Part shown: piece by piece, positions 11,891-22,060 of the stretch
Position numbering within the stretch: the stretch's first letter is position 1
Layout: each line of letters begins with the position of its first letter
Source of the DNA: Bathymodiolus brooksi
Taxonomy: Eukaryota; Mollusca; Bivalvia; Mytilida; Modiolidae
Reading direction: 5' to 3'
NCBI GenBank assembly: GCA_963680875.1
Contig: OY804579.1
Coordinates: 25,157,804 to 25,221,803, forward strand
Length of the DNA stretch: 64,000 nucleotides
Notes under the pieces: model-generated
Database searches by the model: none
What the model was told of the DNA's origin: nothing
The model's input: only the letters and a program-made list of their open reading frames with translations
Translations under genes and position numbers: made by a program

Positions 11891-12430
11891 TTCCTCTTGT
11901 GCTGTAATTAATAATTTGTTAAAAACTAATAAGTCCTGTGTTGGCAGCTATCTTGAATTTCAGATCCACATAAATAATTCAAGAGACCATCCAATGACCA
12001 TTCATATATAGTTTGGATTCAATCTTGTTTGTTGTTTCTCAGAAAAAGCTATTGTTCATTTATCCATAGCCTGGCATAGGGTCCATTAGTAATGGCTAAG
12101 CCCTGCAGTGGCTGTCATCTTGGATAAAAAAATGTCAACTTTTTAAGGCACCATCCAATGACAACTCATGTGTAGCTTTGGTTCAATAATCTTGGTTGTT
12201 TCTAAGAAAAAGCTTTTATTCACTTTCCCATAGAGTTCTTTGCTAAAACTGCAGTGGTGCCCATCTTTGATTTCCAATCCACGCTAAAAATGCCAACAGT
12301 TCTATAATGTTTGTTGTTATGACGAAAAAGCTTTTTATTTGTTATCCCATAAGGTCCAAATATTAGAAAAAGGCTACACATAGCAAAGCATGTTATGACC
12401 ACAGCGTGTTGTCAAAGGGAAAGTTGAACA

Positions 12431-12530
12431 AGCGTATATTAAAAAAAGCATGGACACAGTATTTTGCTTGACACAGTAAGTTGCTGGACACAATTACATG
12501 TTGGACAGAGTACATTTTGGACATTTATCT
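12431..12530. repeat. ~20-bp degenerate minisatellite
   Basis: Five or so units of the form TGGACACAGTATTTTGC, TTGACACAGTAAGTTGC and TGGACACAATTACATGT are tandem, directly before the TIR element at 12539. Confidence 0.75.
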
Positions 12531-12538
12531 TGCTTTAC

Positions 12539-13355
12539 CAGAGCTCCAGATAAGCTGCGTATTTGCGTTTTTTATGCTATGAAAACGAGTAAAAACGCAT
12601 GTATTATCAGATCAGAGTGTACACATTACGCATACATATTGCTGTGTAAGCAAACTTTCCAAATTCGGAGCGTACTTGTACAGTCGTGTACATAACAATA
12701 CATTTTTGTCTTTGAGAAATTCCCCGTAATTACTTCCCTTTATACTTTTCGAAGGAGAGAGCGTATACATCTGAGGGGTACCGAATGTTTGCCTTTCTAA
12801 GCATCAATGTCAAAAGAGATCTGATTGGATGTTAACGATAAATCATCCCATCGTGGTCAATATTACAAATAAATGCGGTTTACGTAATAAGTAAGAACTA
12901 AGACGAAAGTAAATTTGGGAACATGTTGTTCGTTGAAAATGAGCAAGAACATGAATAAGCACGCTTCTAAGCGCAAGAGCACTACGGAAATTTATATACT
13001 TAAGTTCCTGACAGTTTCATCTGTGTCTAGTGACAGCATAGTTAAAGGAATCATTGATGACATTATCAAAACGGCTGTGAAAACTGCAGAAGTCGACGAT
13101 CAAAAAACAAAATATTTACAACATTTTATTAATAAACATGACACAATCGTGTCAAATTAAACAGAGATATACATTTCACTTGCATCCTGCGTTTATTGAA
13201 TAACATTTGTGTCAAACATAATTTTAAAAGTGTACATGTAAGCAATCTTTTCTGAAGTAGAGAGTACAACAGTGCAAAGGAAATATGCAAATACCCATCA
13301 TTTTCAAAAGTAGGGGGTAATTACCCTTTGGACTTGAAAATTATCTGGAGCTCTG
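12539..13355. mobile_element. TIR element with 5-bp TSD (TTTAC)
   Basis: The left end is CAGAGCTCCAGATAA and the right end is TTATCTGGAGCTCTG, its exact reverse complement. TTTAC precedes the left end (12534-12538) and follows the right end (13356-13360). The 817-bp body is too short for a full transposase. The CAG start and 5-bp duplication would fit a hAT-like or other cut-and-paste family, but no catalytic motif supports an assignment. It contains the small frame at 12915-13160. Confidence 0.75.
12915..13160 (+). CDS. Small unknown frame inside TIR element
   Basis: An 81-codon frame starting MGTCCSLKMSKNMNK lies wholly inside the 817-bp element. It is Lys/Ser-rich at the start, and a more ordered second half (SSDSIVKGIIDDIIKTAV) could form an amphipathic helix. 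Codon use is less AT-driven than in nearby random frames. No family was recognised. It might be a leftover end of an element protein, a short accessory protein, or chance; no ribosome-context or splice evidence decides this. Confidence 0.25.
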   Translation: MGTCCSLKMSKNMNKHASKRKSTTEIYILKFLTVSSVSSDSIVKGIIDDIIKTAVKTAEVDDQKTKYLQHFINKHDTIVSN

Positions 13356-13379
13356 TTTACTATTTCAAGTGTTAAATAT

Positions 13380-13824
13380 GCCTTCCAAATATACAAATTT
13401 CGGAATGTGGGCAAGGGTCCCTTTTAGACCCTCTTTTAAAATAAAATAGCAAAACTGGTTTATGGTTCATAAATAACCCATAAAATTTATCAGAAAAACT
13501 GCATTAAAATTGGATGTAAATAAGAAAGTTCAAATTTTGGAATTCGACTTTTGTTGACCCCTTTCGGTTGAGTTTATCTCCGAAACTGTAAGCGATTTCG
13601 ACATAAAATATCAATATTTTTTTGATTCCCATCAATAACCCATTGAAAAACAGTAATAATTACATAATAACGCTATGCATTATTCTGAAAGGGATTTTCC
13701 TAAGGATTTTTTTTTTAAAACATCAAAATCAGATTAAAGCTCTCTGTGTACTAATAACTGTAACATCCATCTTTACACCTTAGGGATTCTTGTTTGAAAA
13801 TGGGTAGGGTTACAATATCCCAAA
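13380..13824 (+). repeat. Dispersed repeat R, interrupted copy (left part)
   Basis: It matches 3640-4168 block by block (AATAAAATAGCAAA, GCATTAAAATTGGATG, AAGAAAGTTCAAAT, AAACTGTAAG). It is cut at about 13824 by the cassette at 13825-14576 and resumes at 14577. Confidence 0.65.
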
Positions 13825-14576
13825 CAAGATGAACTGTGAGCTAATGCTCATCTATGATACCCCAGCTCTTTGGCAAACAGGAAGTAGGAATCTGACGGGT
13901 CAAAAAACGCTTCTCACGATATGGGGTACCTATATGAAGCTTGTGACCAAATATCAGACTTCTGCCATCAATAGTTGCTGAGAAACATGCGACGAAAAAT
14001 GAGCATATATGTTCAATGTGTAGAAAAATCAACAAAGTCGGCAAACAGGAAGTAGGAATCTGATGGGTCCAAAAACGCTTCCCACGATATGGGGTACCTA
14101 TATGAAGCTTGTGACCAAATATTAGATCTCTGCCATCAATAGTTGCTGAGAAAAATGTGACGAAAAATGTGCATATATGTTCAATGTGTATAGAAACCAA
14201 CTAAGTCGGCAAACAGGAAGTAAGAATCCGATGGGTTCAAAAACGCTTCCCACGATATGGGGTACCTATATGAAGCTTGTGACCAAATATCAGATTTCTG
14301 CCATCAATAGTTGCTGAGAAAAATGTGACGAAAAATGTGCATATATGTTCAATATGTATAAAGACCAACTAAGTCGGCAAACAGGAAGTAGGAATCTGAC
14401 GGGTCCAAAAACGCTACCCACAATATGGTATACCTATATGATGCTTGTGACCAAATATCAGATTTCTGCCATCAACAGTTACTGAGAAAAATGCGACGAA
14501 AAATATCTTGGACGGACGGAAGGACAGACGTAAAACAGTATACCCCCCCTCCCCCTTCGGGGAGTGGGGGTATAAT
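13825..14576 (+). mobile_element. Hairpin-ended cassette, 168-bp core
   Basis: The 5' end reads AACTGTGAGCTAATGCTCA, a small stem, followed by TATGATACCCC. Four tandem monomers follow: GGCAAACAGGAAGTA recurs near 13872, 14040, 14207 and 14375, a period of 167-168. After the array comes a GGACGGACGGA-type tract and a terminal hairpin (TATACCCCCCCTCC...GGAGTGGGGGTATA). No target duplication is visible. These traits (5' block, central tandem repeats, 3' hairpin) match the general layout of HINE-type relatives of Helentrons, which is inference. Its ends match the cassettes at 23359 and 34191 although the core does not. A minus-strand frame at 13841-14200 simply reads the monomers. Confidence 0.7.
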
Positions 14577-14650
14577 TAAAACCAACCTTTATTCAGTGCC
14601 AAGCATCATTGTGTTAAATATTCAGAAGGATCTGTCAACTACAACTTAAG
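14577..14650 (+). repeat. Dispersed repeat R, interrupted copy (right part)
   Basis: AACCAACCTTTATTCAGTGC and ATCATTGTGTT correspond to 4183-4222 in the uninterrupted copy. Confidence 0.6.
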
Positions 14651-15502
14651 TTATTACATGGAAACCATTCTGTACAGGCAGACGACTATGAGAAAGTCAT
14701 AAGTAATATTATATTGCCACACATTTTTATGGTCATTTAGAAAAAATATCAAAATTTGAATTCAAATAAAAATTAAATATATTGGGAGCAGGCCTCATTA
14801 TGGGCCCCTTAAATCTGGGAAACAATGAGACCATACACAGGACTCTACAATTCATACCAGCTCCCACTAGCCTTTGGCTAGTAAGGAAACATTTTGTACT
14901 CTCCAACAAAAGTATGTTACTTCAACTTACTTGCCAGCCAATTTGTACTATATAACTCCAATAATGTTATTAATTCCCTGAATGTGACAGAATCTCTTGA
15001 ACTTGACCCCACTTTTTGTAGGTCTGTGTTGCTACTTGTATTTTTTGTTGTCTTTTTTATTTATTTAAGCTTGTAAATAAAGAAACATAAAATAATTAAA
15101 AGAGTTTAATGTCTTTTTAATCCAAATTTTGAAATAATTCAATTCAATATTTATTGTCATTTAAATCATAAAACAGATTTGTAATAATAAGTCAAAATAT
15201 GTGGGCCTGTCTGTCTGCAAAAATCACAATAAATAAGTTAACGTCTTTACTGGAATCATAAACGACACAAAAACTTTTACTTCCAGATACATTTTTTTTG
15301 CACCTTGGAATTTACGCTTTTTGGCTCTATAATCTACATCAGTATTTTCGATATATATTACCGGTGATGCTGCATCGGGTAGGGCAGTTTCATGATCAGT
15401 TGATAATTTGATTCAACCGATTTATTTTTAGTGTAGAATTTTGTAATAAGGTTTTGTTTTTTGCTCATCGTGGTCACTTGCAAGTGTTAAAAGTATGTGA
15501 TT
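14651..15502. other. No recognised gene
   Basis: AT-rich. The left part of the hAT-like relic ending at 15656 may begin somewhere after 15240 but its border was not found. Confidence 0.4.
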
Positions 15503-15656
15503 TAAAACTTTTATGTCTGAGTCAATTGTGCGGTTTAAAAGACCGGATTATCAAAGATATATAAACTCGGCGTCTGGCTATCAATACAGAATTTTCACTC
15601 GCATTTTACAAAAGTAGCTCGCAAATGTGAGTGTTTTGGTCGCATTGTAGAGCCCT
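15503..15656 (+). repeat. hAT-like relic end, copy 1
   Basis: Blocks AAACTTTTATGTCTGAGTC, GTGCGGTTTAAAAGACCG, GTCTGGCTATCAATACAG, CGCATTTTACAAAAGTAGC and a terminal GGTCGCATTGTAGAGCCCTG recur in the same order and orientation at 19252-19462. The terminal GAGCCCTG equals a hAT-style CAGGGCTC end read inward. No left end or 8-bp duplication was found. Confidence 0.6.
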
Positions 15657-17435
15657 GCATACTAAAAAGAAGGGTTTGGAGATACAGTACAGCTGACAGC
15701 ATACACTGATAAATGCTGAGCATTTAAAAGGCTCAGCATCCAATGCTGAGGTTTTATTGGGGGTAGTAAATCATGGGCTGATGATCAGTTTTATTACCCT
15801 CACATGTACAGGTGGTTAGCAATTGAATAAACTGATCATAATGATTTCCAGGTAGATGTACCTGATTCAATAGGTGTTAGTAAAATTTACCTGAACATGT
15901 ATGTGTGATATGTTACACTTGTGACTTTATTTAGTGGAAATATTTACATAATACATTTTCTATTTTACAATGTAGTAATGTTTTGATAATTCTAAAATTT
16001 AATTAAATTTTCTTTGTTTCTCAAATGATTTGTTTTGTTAAAATTTCAATTATTATCTGTATTTTAAAATTTAAAAGTAAATTATTTGAAAATATTTGAT
16101 TATACAATAGATGTGTATCTATTATTTTTTTAACCATTTGTCTGTTGTCTTTTTTTGTTGTTGCTTGTAAATCTTCATATTTTCTACAATTTGTTTGTCT
16201 TATCAATGTTTTAAATCTTGAAAGTAAACTCTAACTAAACTGTGGATATTAAAAGAATTAAACTTGGTGCACAATCAGAGAATAATATGTTTTAATTACA
16301 TTTATTAAACATTGCATAGAGATTTTTCTCCACATCATGATTAATATATGTAAATATATAGGTGTTAATTGATCAAAGACTTTATTATTCTTTAATATTA
16401 TGGTTTAATTGCATATCACTGGTGATCAAAACTGATCAAAAGTAATTAGCAGTTAATCTATTCTCATTAGCTGTCTTTGATTTTCTTTTTTTCCTTTTTA
16501 TTTTTGTTTGTACTAACAAAAACAGTAAATTATTTAAAAAAATGATTAATTCAAAATTCATCAATATTTATGAAAAAGAAATTTATAGTAATTTTAATTT
16601 TAACCATTCAACATTTCACATTAAAACAAAAAATATATGTATTTAATTTAGGAATCTAGTTGAATATGTGTGGTTTTTTTTCTTTTTCATTAGCCTAGAC
16701 AGTATGTCTCTTTAAGGTCATTTTATTACATGAAAGTGAATAAGTGGCAAATGACAAGTGTCCATAAATCCTTCATTGATTGAGATTTTCTATGTTTACC
16801 ATATTGGTGTGATAATACCCATTCTCTGTAAGGACTTAAATTGACAGGAAATGCATAGTCTCAGAATCCAAATAATGTTATCTATTTTTTTAAAGTGTCA
16901 TAAGAAATGATGGAAAATGTTGCAAAATATTTGTAACAAATGCCAGTTTCCATGGCAACCAGCTCAAATATTCTGAGTCTGAAAAATTGTAAAAAAAATC
17001 ACATCCCTCTAAAAGAAAGTTCAGCTGTTAAAACTATTCTTAATTCAAACACCCACTCTTGTTAAAAACATTTTATATGGTTTATAGGTAAAGAATGGTC
17101 CGAGTGCCAAATGTGTATCTTGTACCAAACATTGGCTATTGTCTGTCAAAATGTGATTATGACAAAGATAGGGACAGGAATAACCTTTTTTTGAATATAA
17201 AAAAAATGAGGTTGCCATGCATATAATTTACTTATACTAAGTTGAATCAATGGTTCCAATAATATAGAACTTTATTCAATAAACAAAATAATGGGACCTT
17301 CTCTTATATGTGATTACTGAGAGTTGGAATTTCCCTATTGAAGCCCTTGTTATGCAGGTAAGGATTATCTCCCTTCCTTAACTCTCCTTTGTGGAATCAA
17401 TTATAGTACATGTAAACAAATTGGGGGGCTAAACT

Positions 17436-17761
17436 CAATCGTAACTACTCGGCAATTCTCGCTACCCTGCAAATAACCTCGTACATACATAGTAGAAATT
17501 CTTCTTAAATTGTTTGCCGGAAGTTAAGTTAAGTTAAGCCGCACAAAAATATAGTCCACAAAAATCCAATATGGAAGACATACTAAGTAAAATCTAATCA
17601 TGCAAAACTAATTAAAACTTTAATTGAAATATAGAAAATTGTTTAAAATATAACTCTATCAAACTTTCATGTAACTGACATGTGAAAAGTAGTGCGATTT
17701 ATACGCCTAATGCATACAAGGTTATTTGCAGGGTAGAGAGAATGGCCGAGTAGTTACGATT
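17436..17761. mobile_element. MITE with 43-bp TIRs and 11-bp TSD
   Basis: The left end AATCGTAACTACTCGGC continues inward through TACCCTGCAAATAACCT, and the right end is the reverse complement with two or three changes. GGGGCTAAACT occurs just outside both ends (17425-17435 and 17762-17772). A 326-bp body with long TIRs and a 9-11-bp duplication is typical of Mutator-like MITEs. No coding capacity. Confidence 0.8.
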
Positions 17762-18025
17762 GGGGCTAAACTAACAACTGAAATGATTTTCCTAAACATC
17801 ACATTTATTAATATTTGTTCACTTTATTTCTTTGTACAACATCTGAATAATTGTAAAAAATAAAGATTTGAAGTTAACTACCTTTCTAAAACCAAGATAT
17901 GGGTTCATTTCCATAGGTTGGTAGACACTTTTTTTTTTTTTGGAAAATTTTTATTTTATGAAAAAAATAACCCAACTGTTTTTTTACCTTTTCTTTTTAT
18001 TAAATATTCAAAAACAACATACCAA

Positions 18026-18108
18026 AAGCATCATTTACATGTTAACATTCAGAAGTTGAAAAAATAAAGCATCATTTACATGTTAACATTCAAAAGTTGA
18101 AAAAATAG
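18026..18108. repeat. 45-bp tandem duplication
   Basis: GCATCATTTACATGTTAAC plus a following AAGTTGAAAAAATA is present twice in direct succession with one or two changes. Confidence 0.85.
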
Positions 18109-19251
18109 GGCATATTTTCAATAGAATTTTTTTTTATGGGTCTTTAAATAGGGGTACACTCATAGTCATACGTTTATCATGAAAAAATACACTAAAATGT
18201 AAAAAAGAACAATACATTATATATTAAAATATACAAAAAATAATTTAATTTGTCATTTTTTATATTGAAAAGAATGTACTTGTAATCAACTGGCATATTT
18301 CTTTTAATGTTTAGAATGTATGTTTAACAAAATAAGAATAAAAATGTGAAAAAAATGTTCTCTCTAAATACACTTATATTTTCATTGATAATCAGTTAAA
18401 GGAATTGAAACTTTTATTATGCATCAATTATAAGGGGGGTTCAAGATGTGTTCCATTTATCTTGAAAATATTAATTTCCTTTATTTTCGAAACATAGTAA
18501 CAAGTATATTTTTGAAAATGGATTACATTTATTTTATCAAATTGATAAAGCAAATTAAATATATTATTCCTCTGCAAAAACAGACAAAATTAATTACAAT
18601 TTTTTTTTTAAATACATGTACATGTATCATTAAAAGAACTATAACATTTTTGTCAAAAAAAAACCCACCACTTTTAAATACATCTACATACATGCACATT
18701 ACATAGAAAGGAAATTCTTAAAATGTTAAATCTAATCTTAATTAATTAATCTATTGAATAAAATAGCATCACAAATAATCTTGTTCTTCTTTCCCATATT
18801 TTCATTTAAAAATCCTTATATCTCCAACACAAAATTATGATTTCATTTCAATTATTTTTTTTAATTATTGGCTGATGCTAATCACAAAATATTAAATTTT
18901 AAAAATATTCTTTTATTGACAAATTTTCAAGGTACAGTTAAATGTATTGAAGTCCTTTTTCTACACATCAAAATCACTGAAGATGAAACACAACAGATGT
19001 ACATGTACATGTATTTACCTGTAGAACACATGTGACTAACCTGTGAAATCAACAAGACACTACTGACCAGGTATTTTATGGCCCTGTTTATTACCTTGGG
19101 GTTAATTAGCAGACCATCAGCGAAAATGCTGAGCCTGGCTCAGCACCCAGATTATGCTCAGCATTTATCAGTGTATGCCGTCAGCTGTACTGTACCAAAG
19201 GGGTCATCAGAATCCATATATCGAAGAAGAACAGACAACACAATGGCCACA

Positions 19252-19462
19252 AGATTTAAAACTTTTATGTCTGAGTCAATTGTGCGGTTTAAAAGACCGA
19301 TTAATTAAAGTCGGAATTTAAATTGAAAAATATGATCGGAGAGGGAACAAAACTTTTACGGATATAAAAACTCGCCGTCTGGCTATCAATACAGAATTTT
19401 TACTCGCATTTTACAAAAGTAGCTTGCAAATGCAAGTGCTTTGGTCGCATTGTTGAGCCCTG
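19252..19462 (+). repeat. hAT-like relic end, copy 2
   Basis: Same blocks and terminal GAGCCCTG as 15503-15656, with about 50 extra bases between the GTTTAAAAGACCG block and the GTCTGGC block. Confidence 0.6.
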
Positions 19463-19659
19463 ATACAAAAATCTGTTAAACTAAATAAAGAGAATTTTAT
19501 AAGGAACATACATGTACATGTACTTAAAAAATTAATCAAGATTTGTTGAAAAATAAACTCATCACATACAAAAACAGACAAGATCCTTATTGACAACTTG
19601 GGGTCTCTTGTTTCTTTTGTGTACATTGTAGTGTACTTCCAAAAAACCAACAAAAAAGT

Positions 19660-19810
19660 TTTAGAGGACCATCCTGTGAAAAATTCCTATCATGTTTGGT
19701 TCCAATTGGCTCAGTGCACGTGGTTTCAGAGAAGATTAAAATGTGAACGCTTAACAGGCACCAAGTGATGACAGTACCTCACATGACACTTTGGTTCAGG
19801 TGAGCTTAAA
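19660..19810 (+). repeat. 3' end of a GAGCCTG-type cassette
   Basis: It contains one monomer remnant (TTTTAGAGGACCATCC, TTTGGTTCCAATTGG, GTTTCAGAGAAG), then GGCACCAAGTGATGAC and CAGGTGAGCTT. The 5' part is missing. Confidence 0.6.
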
Positions 19811-21185
19811 ATTCAGCAATAACACATTCAATGGTTTCAATCAATCTGATCCAATTTTATTTTTTTCATTATTTATTTCATAAATTTCAATAGTGACCTT
19901 TCGTTAGATTTTAACAGCAATCATAAGATGGTGGATATCACATGTTGAGCAGGAATTTTACCATTCTAGAATCTATCAATTCATTTTGAATTTTAGATGG
20001 TTTGGTGTTGTTCAATATTAGTTTTTAATGTCCTGTGTCTGCTTAAAACATGTATACGTCAAATTACTTGTCGTTTTTGTTCAATTGTTCATGGTTAGAT
20101 TGTTTACTTTTTTATTTTGGCTGTTGACTATACTAAGTCATAGTATCTTCCTAGATCATTCTCTTTACTTTTTAATCTCTCTTGTTCACAATTACATCTG
20201 ATGTGTCCTATCATAAGGAGTCCCCTTCATCACAACAATTACCTTTCTCGATCATTTTCATGCATTTACTTCATTTGGAGCCTAGTGATTACTAGTACAT
20301 GTAGTATGCATGGTTTTACTATGTTGAAATACACTACTGGTGCACAGAAAACCAGTAATTTACATGTACATCATAATTCCTTCAAAATGTAAGATTCAAC
20401 AGTCCAAACCAGCCATCTGCATTTATATTAGAGGACAAGGTAAAAATCTCAAATTTCCTATTAGTTCATTATTGTGGAAACGTTTGGCAAAAGAAATAGG
20501 TGACTCAGAATGACATTCTTCCATTTTTTAGAAAAGGTCTGATTTAATTACAAATAAAATTAATTTAGTTGGATCCTCATGTTGAAGAGATGTCAAATTG
20601 TCTTCTTAAAATCATAAGGATTGTCTGCTTCATGGAGAATTAGCATTACCAAAAAGTTCTGATTGAGGACATTCCCAGTCGTGTAGCATGTGTTTTGTTA
20701 TCTGCTGTATGTGCTGGTCTTATAATGTGTGCTGTATTTAAATGCTGTATGTCCATGTCTTCTACCACACTACTCTGATGCCACAATGTTAGTGCTCAAA
20801 GTATGGCTTACAATGTAAAAGTGGATGAAATGAGAAGATGCTAAGATGTTAGATTATGAACAAGCAACTATGAAAGCACTGAAATTAATAATAAAGCCAC
20901 ATGTTTACTGAACACAAATAGATATGACCTTCTAAAGTACCACCTCAACTGCTATTTGAACAAAAGACTACTACAATTGCCAGTCTACAAGCCCTCACAT
21001 TGTGTTAGCAATGAGTTATTTTGTCCACACATACAATTAAGTCCTACTTTAAGTTGGAGTGTCCATGAATATTACAATGTTAATGATAACAAACAATGTA
21101 CTCTCATAAAGTACCTACACAGTAGTACAGTACAGTTCTGGAAAAGGAAGAATAATAGCTGTGACATGGTACAATGTACATAATA
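19811..21185. other. No recognised gene
   Basis: AT-rich sequence. Frames at 20201-20392 and 20956-21183 show no domain, and no exon borders were evident. Confidence 0.4.
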
Positions 21186-21189
21186 AATC

Positions 21190-21233
21190 AAAGTTTCCAG
21201 GTGACTGATTCAGGCTCATGTGAGCCTCTAGTT
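21190..21233 (-). repeat. Solo 5' end of GAGCCTG-type cassette
   Basis: Read on the minus strand it gives AACTAGAGGCTCACATGAGC and then CAGTCACCTGG, the 5' stem block of the family, in opposite orientation to the other copies. Confidence 0.6.
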
Positions 21234-21849
21234 AAAAAAAATATAGAGTCATACAATAATTATGTAGTATATTAGTGTGAATCACTGCGACCTGGTGGTT
21301 ATGCAGAAGTTTTGAAACTTAAAGTTAACTTGGAATTTGAGTCAAGGTGCTCGATACTTGTAAGTATCAAAATATTAACACATTTTTAAGGCTAAAATAG
21401 TATAAGGTTACAGTTCAAATATGCAAGAACAAAACATAAAGCTGTAAAATCTTTAAAATAATCAACTAAACAATGGTGTGATGTTTACTAATAGAAATTT
21501 ATGTATTATTATTGTTGTTCCTGCTGTTGATCTCATTGGATCATAATTTGATTGCTTTTTCATGTTCCATTTTATAGGACTGCAAAAATTTTGCGGTCAT
21601 ATCTTGTTATTGGTCTGTCATTGTTGGCATTTGTCTGTAGACACCATGGTTTCTGTGCAATAACTTTAGTTCTACTTAAACAATTCTTTTAAGATTTTAA
21701 CACATCCTTGACAAAGAATAAAAGTCGCCAAGAGGTCAATTATCACCCACCAGTAATTGTGTCCATATAGACCAACGACAACATACCATAATTTTACCGT
21801 AAAATCATTTTTTTGCCCCATTGAGACTCTTTTTTCTGTGGTGGATTAC

Positions 21850-22030
21850 CGATAAAAAAAAACCATCAATTTTGTAGAGGACCATCCACTGAACATTTTT
21901 ACCAAATTTAGTTTAATTTCATAGAAGATTAAAATGTAAAAGCTTATGGACAAGAATGCCACTGTTGTCAACAGACACAAATTGATGACAATACATGTAC
22001 CTCATCTGATCATATGGGTCAGGATTTTAT
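21850..22030 (+). repeat. 3' end of a GAGCCTG-type cassette
   Basis: It contains TTTTGTAGAGGACCATCC, a shortened monomer, then AATTGATGACAATAC and a degenerate CTCATCTGATC/GGTCAGG end. It stops 30 bases before the TIR element at 22061. Confidence 0.5.
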
Positions 22031-22060
22031 TTAATTGTACTATTGATATCTTGCATACAC

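Larger units (their letters stand above)
15679..19196. mobile_element. AT-rich unit bracketed by inverted repeats
   Basis: TACAGTACAGCTGAC, GCATACACTGATAAATGC and TGAGCAT at 15679-15725 are the reverse complement of 19150-19196. Both sides then carry several GCTGAGC/GCTCAGC blocks forming small hairpins. The 3.4 kb between is very AT-rich, with no transposase or exon recognised, and holds the MITE at 17436-17761. Whether this is one element or two inverted relics is open. Confidence 0.45.
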
